From NCBI GenBank assembly GCA_003586115.2, contig QVOM02000073.1, positions 44,253,469 through 44,317,468 of the forward strand: a stretch of DNA of 64,000 nt. The letters run 5' to 3'. This stretch comes from Salvator merianae. Lineage: Eukaryota > Chordata > Lepidosauria > Squamata > Teiidae. The notes under the pieces are model-generated. The model had not been told where the DNA came from and did not search any database. It was given only the letters and a program-made list of their open reading frames with translations. A program made the position numbers and the translations under genes. Of this stretch, positions 20,066 through 31,480 are shown piece by piece; position 1 is the first letter of the stretch; each line of letters opens with the position of its first letter.

Positions 20066-20832
20066 CCAGAATTTCATTTTCCAAGGGAAGTCAGATTATG
20101 TTGACCATGTAAGACTAAAAAACATACCCCAAAAAACCTATGTAAAGGAAGTGACATTTTATCAAACATATAAGAACAAAACAATGTTAAACAATGGTGT
20201 TCTATGAAAGACTTCTGTATTAAATAATTCAGGCCCAGTCCTTACTATAATTATATGCAAAGTTGTCTATAATAAAATAGCTTGTTCTGGGAATTAGACA
20301 GTGTCCATGACTATTCTATGCATATTGATATATTTTTATGAAATATAATTTTAAAATGTTTTCTTCACTATGACAGAAAGGCAGAGAGAGGGCTAGCTGG
20401 CTAAGAATTGCCAGATGGCCTCTGTATTGCTAGGGCTTTTGTTAGGATTAATGTATCTTAAGGCATTGGCAGGGAGTTGGTTTTAGCTTTGGTAAACATC
20501 ATAAATGAATGTTCTTTCTAGCCCAAAATATATTACATACCTAGAATTCTATGGAAGCCAAAACTGTGTGAGATTTCATAATTTTTATGCAATTAAGCTG
20601 GGTAATAAGTTTCTAAAATCAATCACTAAATTTTATGCTTCTGCTACTACTGTCCTGATTACCCTTCCATCTGCATTTAGGATTATCTCTGCCAGATTAA
20701 AGAAGTACCATAAAATGAAGGAATTAGTTGTTTCAGGTAATTTGTTATGGCCTTTGAAGCAGATGGGTAAAGTTCTATGGTTCAGTGTTATAACATTTGT
20801 AATCATCTTTTGTTACCAATAGCGATATACTC
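20066..20832. other. Intergenic, no feature recognised
   Basis: AT-rich sequence. A 105-codon open frame at 20505-20822 has no recognisable family. Confidence 0.45.
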
Positions 20833-21380
20833 CTTATTTATTTTAAATATTTCTATGCTACTTCCCATCTTAAGATCCTGAAGCAGTTCTTAGCATCAAG
20901 CAAAACAAAAAAGTAGACCAACCCCCTGAGTTCATTAAAATATATTACAAATCAAATAAAATGCAATATAAATTATTAAAACCAATTTAAAATTGTGAGG
21001 GTGGGGTAAAGAACAAAGGCCTGGATGAACAGAACAGTCTTGAAAAGATGCTTGAAAGTTGGTAATATAGGTGCTCCATGGATATCAATGGGAAGAGTGG
21101 GTGCCACCATAGAGAAGATGACACTCATTACCCAAAGGAACTTGCAGCAGGAATTCTCTAGATGATTTAGTAACATTCCAAATTACTGGGAAAGGTGATC
21201 TGTTAAGTACCCTGGTTCAAAGCCTTGTAAGCCAAGCATAAGACTTTGAATCTGGCCAAGTAGTTAACTGGCAACCAGTGCTTAAGCAAGGTCTCATATG
21301 TCTACAGTGCCCCACTCAGCAACCTAACTGCCACATTACAGTAATCCAACTAAATGTGAGTTACCAATGGATGGAAAGAT
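20833..21380 (+). mobile_element. Squamate LINE-derived 3' repeat
   Basis: The left end has TTATTTATTTTAAATATTTC and ATTACAAATCAAATAAAATG. It is followed by AAGGCCTGGATGAACAGAAC, CTTGTAAGCCAAGCATAAGA, TAACTGGCAACCAGTGC and CACATTACAGTAATCCAAC, in the order seen in a very common lizard repeat with CR1/L2-like structure. It has no coding capacity. Confidence 0.6.
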
Positions 21381-21490
21381 TTCGCTAAGCAATCCCTGCC
21401 CAGGTAGGGATATAGTTAGTACACTAGTTAAAGCTTACTGAGTATGCCACTATCCCAATTTTAAGAGAAATATTATTGAACTTTACCTTA

Positions 21491-21592
21491 GGTCCTTTCT
21501 GAACTGCGCCTGTTCTAGTCTGAACCAGCATGCAGATGGCAGGCCCCTATTCTGGGATATAATCCAGAATAAGCCTCAGTGCAGAAAGTGCC
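21491..21592. mobile_element. Family A MITE, short copy with TTA duplications
   Basis: The ends are GGTCCTTTCTGAACTG and CAGTGCAGAAAGTGCC, with the family motif GGATATAATCCAGAATAAG. TTA precedes (21488-21490) and follows (21593-21595) the element. A 3-bp TTA duplication with GGSCC-like ends fits PIF/Harbinger. Confidence 0.75.
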
Positions 21593-21595
21593 TTA

Positions 21596-22049
21596 CATCC
21601 ACAGTATCCTTAGTCCAGAGCTGAACTTCCATGAGATACTATACAATCCTATACATGTCCTCAAACTGAAAGGTCTTTGAGTCCTTAGAAGTCAGTTACA
21701 GAAGAATCCTAACTGTGGCACAATCTACACTGGCCACAGAATACGACAGCTCATGTGCAGTACAAATGGTTGGATGCTATTTGCTAATGTCATAGGAGTC
21801 TGGCATAAGACTGAAGTAAGTGAGTCCTGGGGTCTCAGCCCAGGGGCAGCTGGTCCATAAGAGCTAAAGAGGCAGAATCCTACCACACTTAGTAGCTCAG
21901 AATTTGAGTCCACTCTGCAGTTAATGTGTACATAATCTATTACCATCATTATGGTCTGGAATATCTCAGTCCACTGATCCCAACCGCAGGAAGACACGAG
22001 GTGGACCAGCACCAACTGTACCAAAGGTGCTGTTCCAGATCAGCCCACA
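21596..22049. other. Intergenic, no feature recognised
   Basis: Anonymous sequence. Open frames on both strands are short and lack any family resemblance. Confidence 0.4.
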
Positions 22050-22332
22050 GTATTTTTCACCTAGTGAATAATCAGTCCGTAGAATTTACTACCAGAAGAG
22101 GTGGTGACAACTACCAGCCTGTACAGCTTTAAGAAAAGGTTAGACAAATTAATAGAGGACAGATGTGTCAATGGCCACTAGAATTGATGCCTAAACACTG
22201 CCTCCAGCTGGAGAGGCAGGCAGAATGCATTTAAAGGCCATTTGCAGGGAGTCAAGAGCAGATGAAGGTTTTGCCTTTGTTTTCTGTTTGAGAATGTCCA
22301 GAAGCAACTGGTAGGCTACTGTGTGAGACAAG
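22050..22332 (+). mobile_element. CR1/L3-type LINE 3' end, left half
   Basis: AATTTACTACCAGAAGAGGT, TTTAAGAAAAGGTTAGACAA, GCCTCCAGCTGGAGAGGCAG and TAGGCTACTGTGTGAGACA are the last ORF2 codons and 3' UTR of the family also seen at 56215-56720. The sequence stops at 22332 and resumes at 22890 after an inserted element. Confidence 0.85.
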
Positions 22333-22889
22333 GGGCCTTTTCACACTGAGCTCCGTAGTCCGTTCCTAGTAGTTGGCTTCGGACCGGAGGGGTTGGAGAA
22401 CGCTGGCTGTCATTCGCACTCCCAGCCAGAGGAACGGACCCGAAGCCGACCAGCAGAGGGAACAGTGCGAATGGCAGCCGCTAGTTCCGTATTGCACTCC
22501 GTACCATCGCGCTCCGCTTCGTAACCAGAGGGCTCCTTACGGAACCGACTTCGTAACGGCAGCTAGGCTGCCATGCCCAACGGGCTATCCCAGGTGTGAA
22601 GCTTCGCACCCGGGTGTGAAGCTTTGGACCACGCATGTGCAGCTGCACCAGCCATGCCCGGCCACCATTGCAAACACGGACGGGAGTGCGAAAGCACCGT
22701 GCCCGATCTTCGCTCTATTGCGCAGGTCGGAATGAAGACAGGCTTTTACTTGTCTTGCCTTACCCAGGATCAGGTACGAATTGGGTACGAAGTGGTTCGG
22801 ATCGGGTGAGGCGCGTGCCCGTGGCAGTGCGAAAGCTCCGTTCCAGCAAACGGACAAGAACGTTCCACTCGCTAAGTGCAAAAAGGCCC
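22333..22889. mobile_element. CpG-rich DNA element with AAG duplications, inserted in a CR1 tail
   Basis: The ends GGGCCTTTTCACACT and GTGCAAAAAGGCCC are inverted, and AAG sits on both outer sides (22330-22332 and 22890-22892). The interior is CpG-rich and has nested inverted segments, for example GAACGCTGGCTGTCATTCGC against GTGCGAATGGCAGCCGCTAG. It has no transposase. Ends and 3-bp duplication suggest a PIF/Harbinger-type non-autonomous element related to family A. The 3-bp target AAG departs from the usual TWA. Confidence 0.78.
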
Positions 22890-22965
22890 AAGATGTTGGA
22901 CTAGATGGGATGTGGCCTGATCCAGCAGGGATCCTCTTAAACTCTTATGTTCCTGCTCCACTGTA
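22890..22965 (+). mobile_element. CR1/L3-type LINE 3' end, right half
   Basis: AAGATGTTGGACTAGATGGG, ATGTGGCCTGATCCAGCAGG and TTAAACTCTTATGTTC form the terminal part of the same 3' UTR. Removing the inserted element and one AAG restores a continuous tail. Confidence 0.88.
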
Positions 22966-24004
22966 GTTGTGTACTGCATTTCAAAAGAGCCTTTTTTTCC
23001 TTATGGCTCAGTTACAGAAAAAAGAAAGCACTAATGTATTAGTCCTCATTTTCCAGTTATACCAGTGAGTAGTTTTTTTATACCTTGACATTTATTATTG
23101 GGATTCAGGACCTTAATTCCTCCTACGTATTTTTTGGGGAAAGGGGCAGGAATCAGGGTTTGCAGTCAATTCTGTGTACACCCACTTTGTATTATAGTTC
23201 AGTGGAAAGGTGCATAAAAATTGTTATCCTGCTCTATTCATTAATATGTGTTCTGGTTTGCAAAGCCATAGGTAGTAACCATGTAGATTGGCATGAGGAT
23301 CAAAGAATAACTGACTGACCTTTCTTTGTATGGACTGAAAAAAAACGCTATAAGAAATGAAAGATTACTTCTGAGCTGGATTTTTCCTTTTATCTTCTGA
23401 GCAGAAGGTGGTAAAGGTAGGCAACTGAAGCTTTCAAATGTTATGCAATAAGCAAACTAATTTTAAACTATCTGACTTCAGGGAACATTTTTCATACCAA
23501 CTCACCTGCCATGAATGTGTATTATAAGTATCTAGGGCAAGCTGTAGTTTATGCAGGTAAATGGCCTAGACCTGGGAAGCAATTGCTTGAATTCCCTAGA
23601 ATACACTTAACTGAGGCTGGCATGCTGCTGAATTGTCCAGATTATTGTAAAATAAGTTAATTGTAAAATATGACACTCGGACGTTGCCAGATATTCCTAG
23701 AAAAGATACCATTGGGTATACAGCATCTTATGTGTTCTGCTTTATCAAAGTATGGTCGTATGTAAGCAGTGGCAAGAGCATGAACGTCTTCTCCTTTATC
23801 TGTAAACCTTTTCCTGCTATGATTACAGCTGCAGTTTGTTCCAAGTGATGTTACAAAAATAAGACCAAAGGCCAATACTTACAGGAAAAGTGTCAGAATT
23901 AGGACTACAGAGATTCAGGTTAGCCAGCCATAAGTCTAATTAAGTGATATTGGGCAATCACACATGTTATCTGATCTCACAGAGTTGATTTTAAGCTTAC
24001 AATT
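22966..24004. other. Intergenic, no feature recognised
   Basis: Anonymous AT-rich sequence with no recognised repeat or exon. Confidence 0.45.
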
Positions 24005-24180
24005 TTGTATTTTATATTTGTATTTATTTAGAGTTCTGTATCGCCCTTTATTGAAATCCCAGTGGTGAACAAAATATACCAACACTATTGTAAGCATATA
24101 AAACCATGTAATGCATGCAATCACAAAAACCATAAACTCAACAGTTCATACACAAATCAAAAACTAAAATTATAACATAA
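24005..24180 (-). mobile_element. LINE/SINE 3' tail, minus strand
   Basis: TTGTATTTATTTAGAGTTCT, GTATCGCCCTTTATTGAAAT and CCCAGTGGTGAACAAAATAT resemble the reverse complement of the standard squamate LINE/SINE tail ending in a TAAATA run. Confidence 0.55.
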
Positions 24181-25364
24181 AATGTGTCAACTACTATGTA
24201 AAACCAACCATTCTTTGACTGAAGAAAGGAATAGCGCATAATTAATTTCATTTTTTTAGTTAATATCCATGAATCATAGCTATAGCAGCTATACTTTACA
24301 ATTATCAGTCTTGTGCCTAGCTTTATATATACTTTATTTTTAAAAAAAATTGTCCCATAGATCTATCATCACTTTATATCTGTGTACTACAAGCTCATAG
24401 AAAAGTTTTGTTCAAGTCAAATATATCCATGGTATTATGATATATGTAAAATAACTTTGACACATGAAGCCATAGTATGAGGAATCTGGATTAGATAAGG
24501 CAAATGACCATTGGTGTATGGAATTTGTCCCTTAAATCATAATCTTTACTACCTTGATCCGCTGACTCTGTATAGGACTCTTCCACATTGTCTGCTTCCC
24601 ACCAAAAACATCTCTTTGTTTAGCTGTTTATGCCACAAGAGCAGCTCAATCCTATCAGCTTGCAACAGGAAGACAATACTTGAAGTAGCAGTGTCCAGCC
24701 TTGGGCAGGAGAGTTGCAAGACTGAAATGTAAATATGAGTACTCAAGTAGAATGGAATAGCTGCATCTTATTTATCAGCCCTGGGATATCTGAATGTTTG
24801 CAATTCTTTTGTCCCAAACATATGACCCCCACTTCTGAGGGAAGACTTTGAACTATTTAGTGTCTCTCTTCCTTCCAAGGTCCATCACTGCTAGGGTCCA
24901 CCATTGCTTATATGTGTATGATTCACGTGCACCAGAAGAGCTGAACCACATGGGTCCTTGATTTGTCCTTGCTCCATTCTGTCCTTGCTCCTCTTGAGGT
25001 CCACTGCCCCACATCCTTATATCCTCAAAGGTTCACCACTCCATGTTCCTGCTTCTGCCAGGATCCATCAAGAGCTGAACTATGTGTGCTTGCTGTGTGA
25101 GTGAGTTCCTGCTTCTAAGAAGGCCATTTCTGAAATCACTATTGGACTGAAGGGAAAGATCTGAGCTGACTCTTCCATCCTGAGTCTTTGAGCTGCATTG
25201 CTGTTGCTAAGGTCTGGTGTAGCCCAATGTTGAACTTTCTGGTACTAGTGGGATAGGATTAGCTGGCCTTTCAGTGTTTAATCAGCCATTTATGATGTCT
25301 CACTTCAGCACAAGCAAGCAACTGTATCAGTCAGTACCAAAGGAAATCAACCCTAACTATTAAT
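24181..25364. other. Intergenic, no feature recognised
   Basis: Anonymous sequence. CCACTGCTAGGGTCCACC and CCACTCCATGTTCC-type motifs near 24880-25060 repeat loosely but give no clear unit. Confidence 0.4.
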
Positions 25365-25640
25365 TGGAAGGGCAAATGCTGAAGCTGAAGCTGAAATACT
25401 TTGTCCACATAATGAGAAGACAAGACTCACTGAAAAAGACCCTGATGCTGAAAAAAAGTGAAGGTAAAAAGGAGAAGGGGATGTTAGAGGATGAGATGGA
25501 TAGGTAGGGATCTGGTGGGAACAAAGATGATGCTCAGAAAACTCTCAGAAACAGCGTAAGACAGAAGAGCCTGGCATGCTGTGGTCTATAGAGTCACAAA
25601 GAGTCAGACAAGACTGGAAAACTGAACAACGACAAATGTA
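25365..25640 (+). mobile_element. RTE-BovB LINE 3' end
   Basis: The plus strand reads KYFVHIMRRQDSLKKTLMLK then SEGK-type sequence, the C-terminal end of BovB ORF2. AGAGTCACAAAGAGTCAGAC and AAGACTGGAAAACTGAACAA complete the BovB 3' terminus. Internal stops mark it as dead. BovB is typical of squamates and of lineages that acquired it horizontally. Confidence 0.85.
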
Positions 25641-26509
25641 AGAAAAACTAGGAAGGAAACTTTGACTATTCTTGAAACTAAGTGACTGAGTGGGCAGCAG
25701 CATCACTTTCCTTGGTAAAGGTATAGAAATGGTTTGCCATTATCTTCGTCCAGGAAGACTTTGAAATTTCATATACCACAATGCCTACCTGTTTAGATGA
25801 AGACAAGCTCTAGAATTCAGTACAAAAAAAGTATTTGGAAATGCAATACTTTGTTTAGGGCAATGATCCTAAAACTGGGAAGCTTTGGGGGGAGGAGATG
25901 TATGAGGTCATGAAGGGGGGGAAACCCTAATTAATGGGTAAAATAATTAGTGGCTGATCATCAATAGTTTTTAACAATAATATACTGTAAATAAATAAAG
26001 AATTGTATAATATATATTCTGGAAAACAAAATGCAAATGGTTAATGATATAAATATATATTTTTTTCAATTTAAAAAGTGGGGCACAAGGACCTAAAGCA
26101 AACCAAAGTGGACAACTGTCATTCCAAACAGTTTGGGAACTACCAGTTTGACATACCAGACACTGAAAGCTACGTTTCCTTGATTGTTCCATCTGTTGTG
26201 CCTGATACATTACAGGTGGGAAAGGGTAGAAAACTGTAGGAATAACAAAGCTAAATTATCCAGTGACCCCTTCTGGCTCACTGAGGCATAACTCTGTGAA
26301 CATAAATAAGATGGTGGGGGTGTACATGTATGCGTGTGCATACATGTGCAGACACACTAGGCTACAAGAAGTGACTATACCAGGAATAGGTGATGAACAG
26401 AAACAGTAGAACACTTGATTCAGAATCTTCAAAATACGGATAGTGTTCTTCGCATATTCGTGTCAGGCTGCTCATCAGGAAATTGTGCTACTTTCCTGCT
26501 ACTGTTTAC
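25641..26509. other. Intergenic, no feature recognised
   Basis: ATGGTTTGCCATTATCTTCG near 25730 resembles a SINE tail. The AT-rich patch near 25970-26060 and TGTATGCGTGTGCATACATG near 26330 are low complexity. Nothing else seen. Confidence 0.4.
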
Positions 26510-26600
26510 ATCTGTTATATTTATTTTACTTTTCTATCCCGCCTCAGTTTGTGGAGTGGGGCAGGAAGGAGGAAGGTGGCATGTGGTCCTAGCAAAGACA
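26510..26600 (-). mobile_element. SINE/LINE tail remnant
   Basis: TTATATTTATTTTACTTTTC and TATCCCGCCTCAG are the reverse complement of the generic squamate tail. Confidence 0.45.
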
Positions 26601-27225
26601 AGATGCCGATTGTTGCCCTGCCCCACCAAGCAGCCTGATGGTGTCTGCATCTTACATTTCCTCCGGTGTTGCTCAAGGCAACAGATGCTTAATCTAAAGA
26701 GTGTCTGGTGCCAGGTCTTCTACTGAGGTTCAGAGCCAAGTGGAATGTGAACTTGGGATATGCTTTGCTCTTCTACAAGTTTGGATCTGCCGTGGATCAG
26801 TACATGGTTCAAGGACATCAAAGGAGGCTTCCAAATGAACCACTCTCTTTTGCAGACCACTGATGACTGAGGTGTAAGGTATTTCAAGATTCACTTAGAA
26901 ATCCATAATCTCCAACTTTTGGACATGAGAAACAGAGTCACTCAATGCAGAACGCAAGGCTGCCGCCACCTTGTTTTGTCCTTCTCCCTTGCCTTTTTTT
27001 TCTCCAGTCATCCCTCCCCCAAAATTATACAAACCTTTCTGCCTCTAAAGTCTTCTCTTCCTTGCGACCTGCCCAAAGGGGGTTCTTCCTTTGCAAACAC
27101 TAAAAAAGGAGCATGCAAATACAATAATATCTTTGAAAAGGTGTTAACAGGTAGAATATGTTGCAGCCAAGAGTAACTGTGGAACCAATGTGGACAGTGA
27201 GTACCTTTATAGTTTTGGTCTGAGG
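26601..27225. other. Intergenic, no feature recognised
   Basis: Anonymous sequence. A 153-codon minus-strand open frame (27008-27469) overlaps the palindromic MITE and is not a gene. Confidence 0.45.
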
Positions 27226-27359
27226 CTGCATCCAGACATAGTTTACTTATTCTGCTATATTTGGATACTCCAGAATAAAGCATGGATGTTCTGGAATATC
27301 CATGCTTTATTCTGGAATATCCAAATGTAGCGGAATGAATAAGGGATGTCTGGATGCAG
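27226..27359. mobile_element. Fully palindromic MITE (134 bp)
   Basis: CTGCATCCAGACATAGTTTA...TCTGGATGCAG reads almost the same on both strands over its whole length. The centre, with TCCAGAATAAAGCATGGA opposite TCCATGCTTTATTCTGGA, pairs perfectly. The GGCTGCATCCAGACA end resembles families B and D. It would extrude a hairpin of about 60 bp. Confidence 0.85.
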
Positions 27360-27616
27360 TTTAAGTCGGGCACAGGGCTTTTATTACTTTGCACAATAAG
27401 GAGGCTGGACTGGAGGACCAGGAAACAGGAACCATTCTGTTTGAACCCACAGGTTCGGCAGGAAGCCATAAAGAGTGGCTCCTGTTTTCTAGCCAGGTCT
27501 TCTTATTCTACAAAATGGCAACCATCTGCTTTTCCCCCTCTGTTGGACAAAATCTTTGGAAATTTCAATAGAAATGCCAATCAGAATTCCTTCTGTTCTG
27601 TATTTGGCTTGGTACT

Positions 27617-27746
27617 GCTGAAAAGATGCATCTCCATTACGCAGTAAAGGCACCTTAATTAGGCCCTCCGGGCAGCTGGACTACATTGGGAGTAATGGGA
27701 ACTGGCTTCACATAAGGTGCCTTTGCAGCATAATGGAGACACAGCC
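27617..27746. mobile_element. Palindromic MITE (about 130 bp)
   Basis: Left arm ATCTCCATTACGCAGTAAAG with GCACCTTA, right arm TAAGGTGCCTTTGCAGCATA with ATGGAGAC. The outer right end is GACACAGCC. Arms are about 35-40 bp around a spacer of about 50 bp. The AAGGTGCCTTT motif links it to family D. Confidence 0.75.
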
Positions 27747-28959
27747 AAAGTTCCATCTGCTACTAAAGCAGGGATGGGAAGGTGCTGTTCTGTGAACCTG
27801 ATCCAGCCTGCTGACCTTTCACCAGTAGCCTTCAGCTTTCCACCTTAGTTTCCTGGGACCAAGAGGGCCTCTGCTAGGAAGGAAAGGGTGTTCTGAACAA
27901 AACAGTGTTTTGGTTTCACTAACAACGATATTCATTCAGAAATACTAGTTTCCTATACAACGTAGCACTTAATGCAATTGCCAATTGGGAAAAAACTTCC
28001 CAGCTGTGAAGGGGTCTTGAATTTTGCTTTTAAATTCGGGCTACAGTTCCTTAGCAGAGCTAATTGAAAGCATCCATGATGGGTATTAAATCCACAGGGA
28101 TACATTAGCTGCTTAGGAGTTGGAGTCTCCCAGCCTCCCCACAGCAGTTCATTTTCTGACACAGAGCATTTAATTGAGACTTAAAGTTATTTTAAAATCT
28201 GAACATTCATTTTCTTCTCATTTAAATAATGATTATACAGTTCAACATCTATCCGGTTTTGTGTCTTTGCAACAGCAACTGTTTAGTTAACCACAGCCTC
28301 CTTTCTTGATTTCTGCTAATGACCTTCAGCTTTAGCTTGTCTTTCTCTGCATATTGGTTACAACATGGCTGTGCTTTGCCTTCTCAGTGCTCGGATGAAG
28401 GAATATTCTTTTTTTAGGCTTCTCTCATTTGGTTCCTCCCCATCTGTGCTGCCAGTGTAGAAATTCTAAGCCTTTGGCCCAACTCCACCTGAGTCAGATA
28501 TACATCTGCAACAAGTTAGTTCTAATAGAATTGATTTACTAACCCAGTTATGGCTGACTACAGCTGGACTTAAAAGAATGTGGGGTCGGTGCATATTGCC
28601 AAGCAGATGGATTTAAAGGAAAGCACTAGGAAGCAGACTTGAGAAACAGCGAACCAATTCTCACAAGTGATTAAAAATCATCCTCTATTATAAAGGTAAA
28701 GAGACCCAAGAGTTTAGGGTTGCCATTATCATTCAGGCTGGCATTCTGTGCCTTCAGCAGCAATGCTATGATTATTGAACAGGAAAAGCTTTCACTTGAG
28801 TGGAAAGCTATACCTGCTAATTTTCTCCCTCCCCCCAATTTTATTAGACTGTTTTGCAAAGCAAATTAAATAAGGGCTTTTCTCCCCATACCTTTATTCT
28901 AGAACATGATCCTCTTCTGGTTCTCTTCTGTCCACGGCTTCCTGGTCTGCTTCGGGGCC
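27747..28959. other. Intergenic, no feature recognised
   Basis: No repeat recognised at about 28150-28420. This stretch is a reasonable place to look for a conserved non-coding element, but I cannot test conservation. Confidence 0.4.
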
Positions 28960-29347
28960 AGAATTTCTGGCCTTCAGGGCCACTTCTGAGATCTTTTCTG
29001 CATAGAAAGGCCTGGTTTCAGAATAAGTGAGTCGATTACAGCCAGGCTCACTGATTCTGAACATGGGAAGGATATCCTCCCACACTTCCAAGGGCTAAGA
29101 ACGAAAGTTCCTAGCCTCGGGGCCTCTGGAGGATGCATTTTGGCTGCACGCTATGGTAGTTCCAAACACAAGAGGTATGCCTTCTGCACACCTCCCGTGT
29201 TCTGGATCAAGGCCACAATACTGAAGAAGGACTCCCTGATTGGCATCACGCTCTGCCTAATGCAGACAGAGACCTCATAGATCTGTACGAATGTACAGAA
29301 CTATGAGGCCTAGATCCAAATTAAGGTCCTGTGCAGAAAGGCACTGA
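28960..29347 (+). mobile_element. Family A-related element, fragment
   Basis: AAAGTTCCTAGCCTCGGGGC, GGTATGCCTTCTGCACACCT and the closing GTGCAGAAAGGCAC align in order with 38725-39044 and 59880-60060. The left terminus is unclear. Confidence 0.55.
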
Positions 29348-30103
29348 AGCTTGCACAAAGCTGGACCAGCACCTGCCTGAACTGGACCCACAGTTCCAGA
29401 TCTGCACAGGCAATGTCCTAAGTCTCAGTTAGCCCAATTAACAAAATGCCAGCCACACTTCCCAAAAAGGAAAACAACAACAACCCTATTCTAATGTTAC
29501 ATATGCTCCATAACCTTAAAGGTTCAAATAATTTACATTTGACTACATATCATAGCAGTCAGATTGTATACCACTCTTATATAAAAATATTAATTCAATT
29601 GTTAAAAAGAATCATGCATTTGCTATTCTGGTGTGCAAATCTAGAGTAAAAATTATACTTCTAGTATTGGATAATGCCTTTTTTGGCCATTCCTTATAAA
29701 AAAGATAAAGATAACATCTAAACCAGAAGAATATGAATTGTGTTGATTTTTTAGTCTGTGAAGTGACAATGGTGGTAAATCTTAGGAAGCAGGCAAAAAT
29801 CCTTAAATAATAACATTAACATTCAGAGTCAGAATGATTGGCACTTTCAGCCCTTACTTGGCATTGGAAAGCATTCATAAAACAAGCCAGACAGTCATTG
29901 ATTATCTATAGTACTTCAAAGGGATTGTAAGTTTGAATAGGTCACAGTGATTGGTAGGTTAGTCACAGTAATGTGTCTAAAGGCACAATTCTGACTTCCT
30001 TAATGCTGCTGTGAAAGAAGGTTATGATATGCAGGACATCTAATAGGAGACCAGCATACGTGTTTTTGATTCAGAAATGCATGCAATTGAAAAAAAGCAC
30101 CTC
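29348..30103. other. Intergenic, no feature recognised
   Basis: AT-rich anonymous sequence. Confidence 0.45.
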
Positions 30104-30350
30104 TGAGGCGACAGTTTGGCCTTGTGGTTAAATGTGTCAGACTCTTATCTGGAACTCCCCAGGTTCGAGTCTGCACTCTGCATGAAGCCAGCTGGGTGAT
30201 CCTGGGCTCGTCACAGCTCTGTTCTGCGTTCTCATAGCCCCACCTACCTCACAAGGTGTCTGTTGTGGGGAGAACAGAAGGGTTGAGTCCCTCCAGGTGA
30301 GAAAAGCAGGGTACAAAAACCAACAACCCTCCTCCTCCTCCTCCTCCTCC
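30104..30350 (+). mobile_element. Sauria-type SINE
   Basis: The tRNA-like head has TTGTGGTTAAATGTGTCAGA and a B box AGGTTCGAGTCTGC. The body GAAGCCAGCTGGGTGATCCT, CTCGTCACAGCTCTG, CCCCACCTACCTCACAAGGT and GTCTGTTGTGGGGAGAACAG is the signature of the Sauria SINE. The tail GGGTACAAAAACCAACAA and a (CCT)n run complete it. This is the single best taxonomic marker in the window for a squamate host. Confidence 0.9.
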
Positions 30351-30354
30351 CTCT

Positions 30355-30515
30355 CCTTAGACAAAGTTTGGAGGTGGGATTTTTCCCACACCCATCTGCC
30401 CCTCCCCTCTCTCAGGAACATTGTAGAAAAGGTGGATTAGAGGTGGAATGAGAATACAAGGGCCACACACTACTGTCTCTAAGGTGCTTTTGAGATGCTT
30501 CTTTTGCTACGTCTT
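30355..30515 (+). mobile_element. Family D element, copy 2
   Basis: CATCTGCCCCTCCCCTCTCT, GGAACATTGTAGAAAAGGTG, GGGCCACACACTACTGTCTC and TAAGGTGCTTTTGAGATGC match 1169-1363 in order. It ends near CTTTTGCTACGTCTTAA. Confidence 0.65.
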
Positions 30516-30873
30516 AAAGTATACTTTTGAATAAGCTATTTTGTATCTGCCAAAGAGCTATTGGATTTCTGGCACTAGGAACAGCTTTGGGGAATGATGC
30601 CAGGGTGTCTATTGTCACAGGCAGCTCCTTCACTTTTCTATGCACTGGCAACCTCCTTCTCTGGGTGAAAACAGGCTTAGGATGTGGCAGAGCTTATGAG
30701 GTGTGTATTCCACTATTTCCATGCTGTATCAGTGGAAAAGCTAATGCAGTGTCTAAGGAGATTGCTGGAGGTGATTGTTGCTTATTCATATGTAAATTCA
30801 GTTACCCTTTCCAACCAAAAGATAATTAAATGAATATGGCACAAACTGTCATTAAAGGACCAGAGGTAATTAT
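30516..30873. other. Intergenic, no feature recognised
   Basis: A 100-codon open frame at 30527-30829 lacks any recognisable domain. Confidence 0.4.
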
Positions 30874-31120
30874 GGCCTCATTCAGACAGGGAACAAATAG
30901 CGCTATTATGGCTTGGCTATGGTTCACATTTATCTGTGGCAACCCCACATAACCCTGAGATACCAGGGTGAAAACTTGCTATAACCTATTTCGGGGATCA
31001 CTATATCACACAAGCACAATGCCAGCCCTACACTGTGCAGTTAAGAAGTGATTATTCCGGAGGGGCTTTATTCTGGAATATCACTTGCTAGCACTATTTT
31101 TGGGCAGTGGCTGAAGCTAG
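30874..31120 (+). mobile_element. Family B MITE, copy 1
   Basis: GGCCTCATTCAGACAGGG at the left and GGCAGTGGCTGAAGC at the right are degenerate inverse ends. The core has TGTGGCAACCCCACATAACC, and AGGGGCTTTATTCTGGAATA matches AGGGGCTTTTCTCTGGAATA at 35617. Members lie at 35281-35690, 36460-36640, 44690-45050 and 62438-62625. Confidence 0.65.
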
Positions 31121-31480
31121 ACTATGAGGCACTAACGAGTGTAGAGGAATGGTAGTCACTTATTTTACACTTGTTTTCTGTTAAGTTCCACTCAAAGGTG
31201 TTTACATGAAAAAACAAAAACCACATTTGAGCTGATGGTTTTCTCCCAAAGGAGAGTTCTCCTCTTCCTCTCTTCTTTGCTCCTGCCCAAACAGTCTGCA
31301 TCCGTAAATTACAGTCAGTAGCCACTGACTGCCTTATCTTTGGGTTGAAGTCACTTGCTTTCACATCACACTTGCAGCTATCCTTGAAACAAAGGATGGA
31401 TCTTCCAGTAGCCCTGGAACTGGTGGAAAACTCTCCATAAAGTACATATTTAGGAATTTTGCCATCTGTCGTTCATCTAA
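31121..31480. other. Possible LINE 3' extension, unassigned
   Basis: Lies directly 3' (minus strand) of the LINE fragment at 31481-32565. Any reverse-transcriptase motifs here are too decayed to recognise. Confidence 0.35.

Noticed and set aside
30104..30180. tRNA gene
   Set aside because: The A/B-box head belongs to a Sauria-type SINE with its full body and tail.
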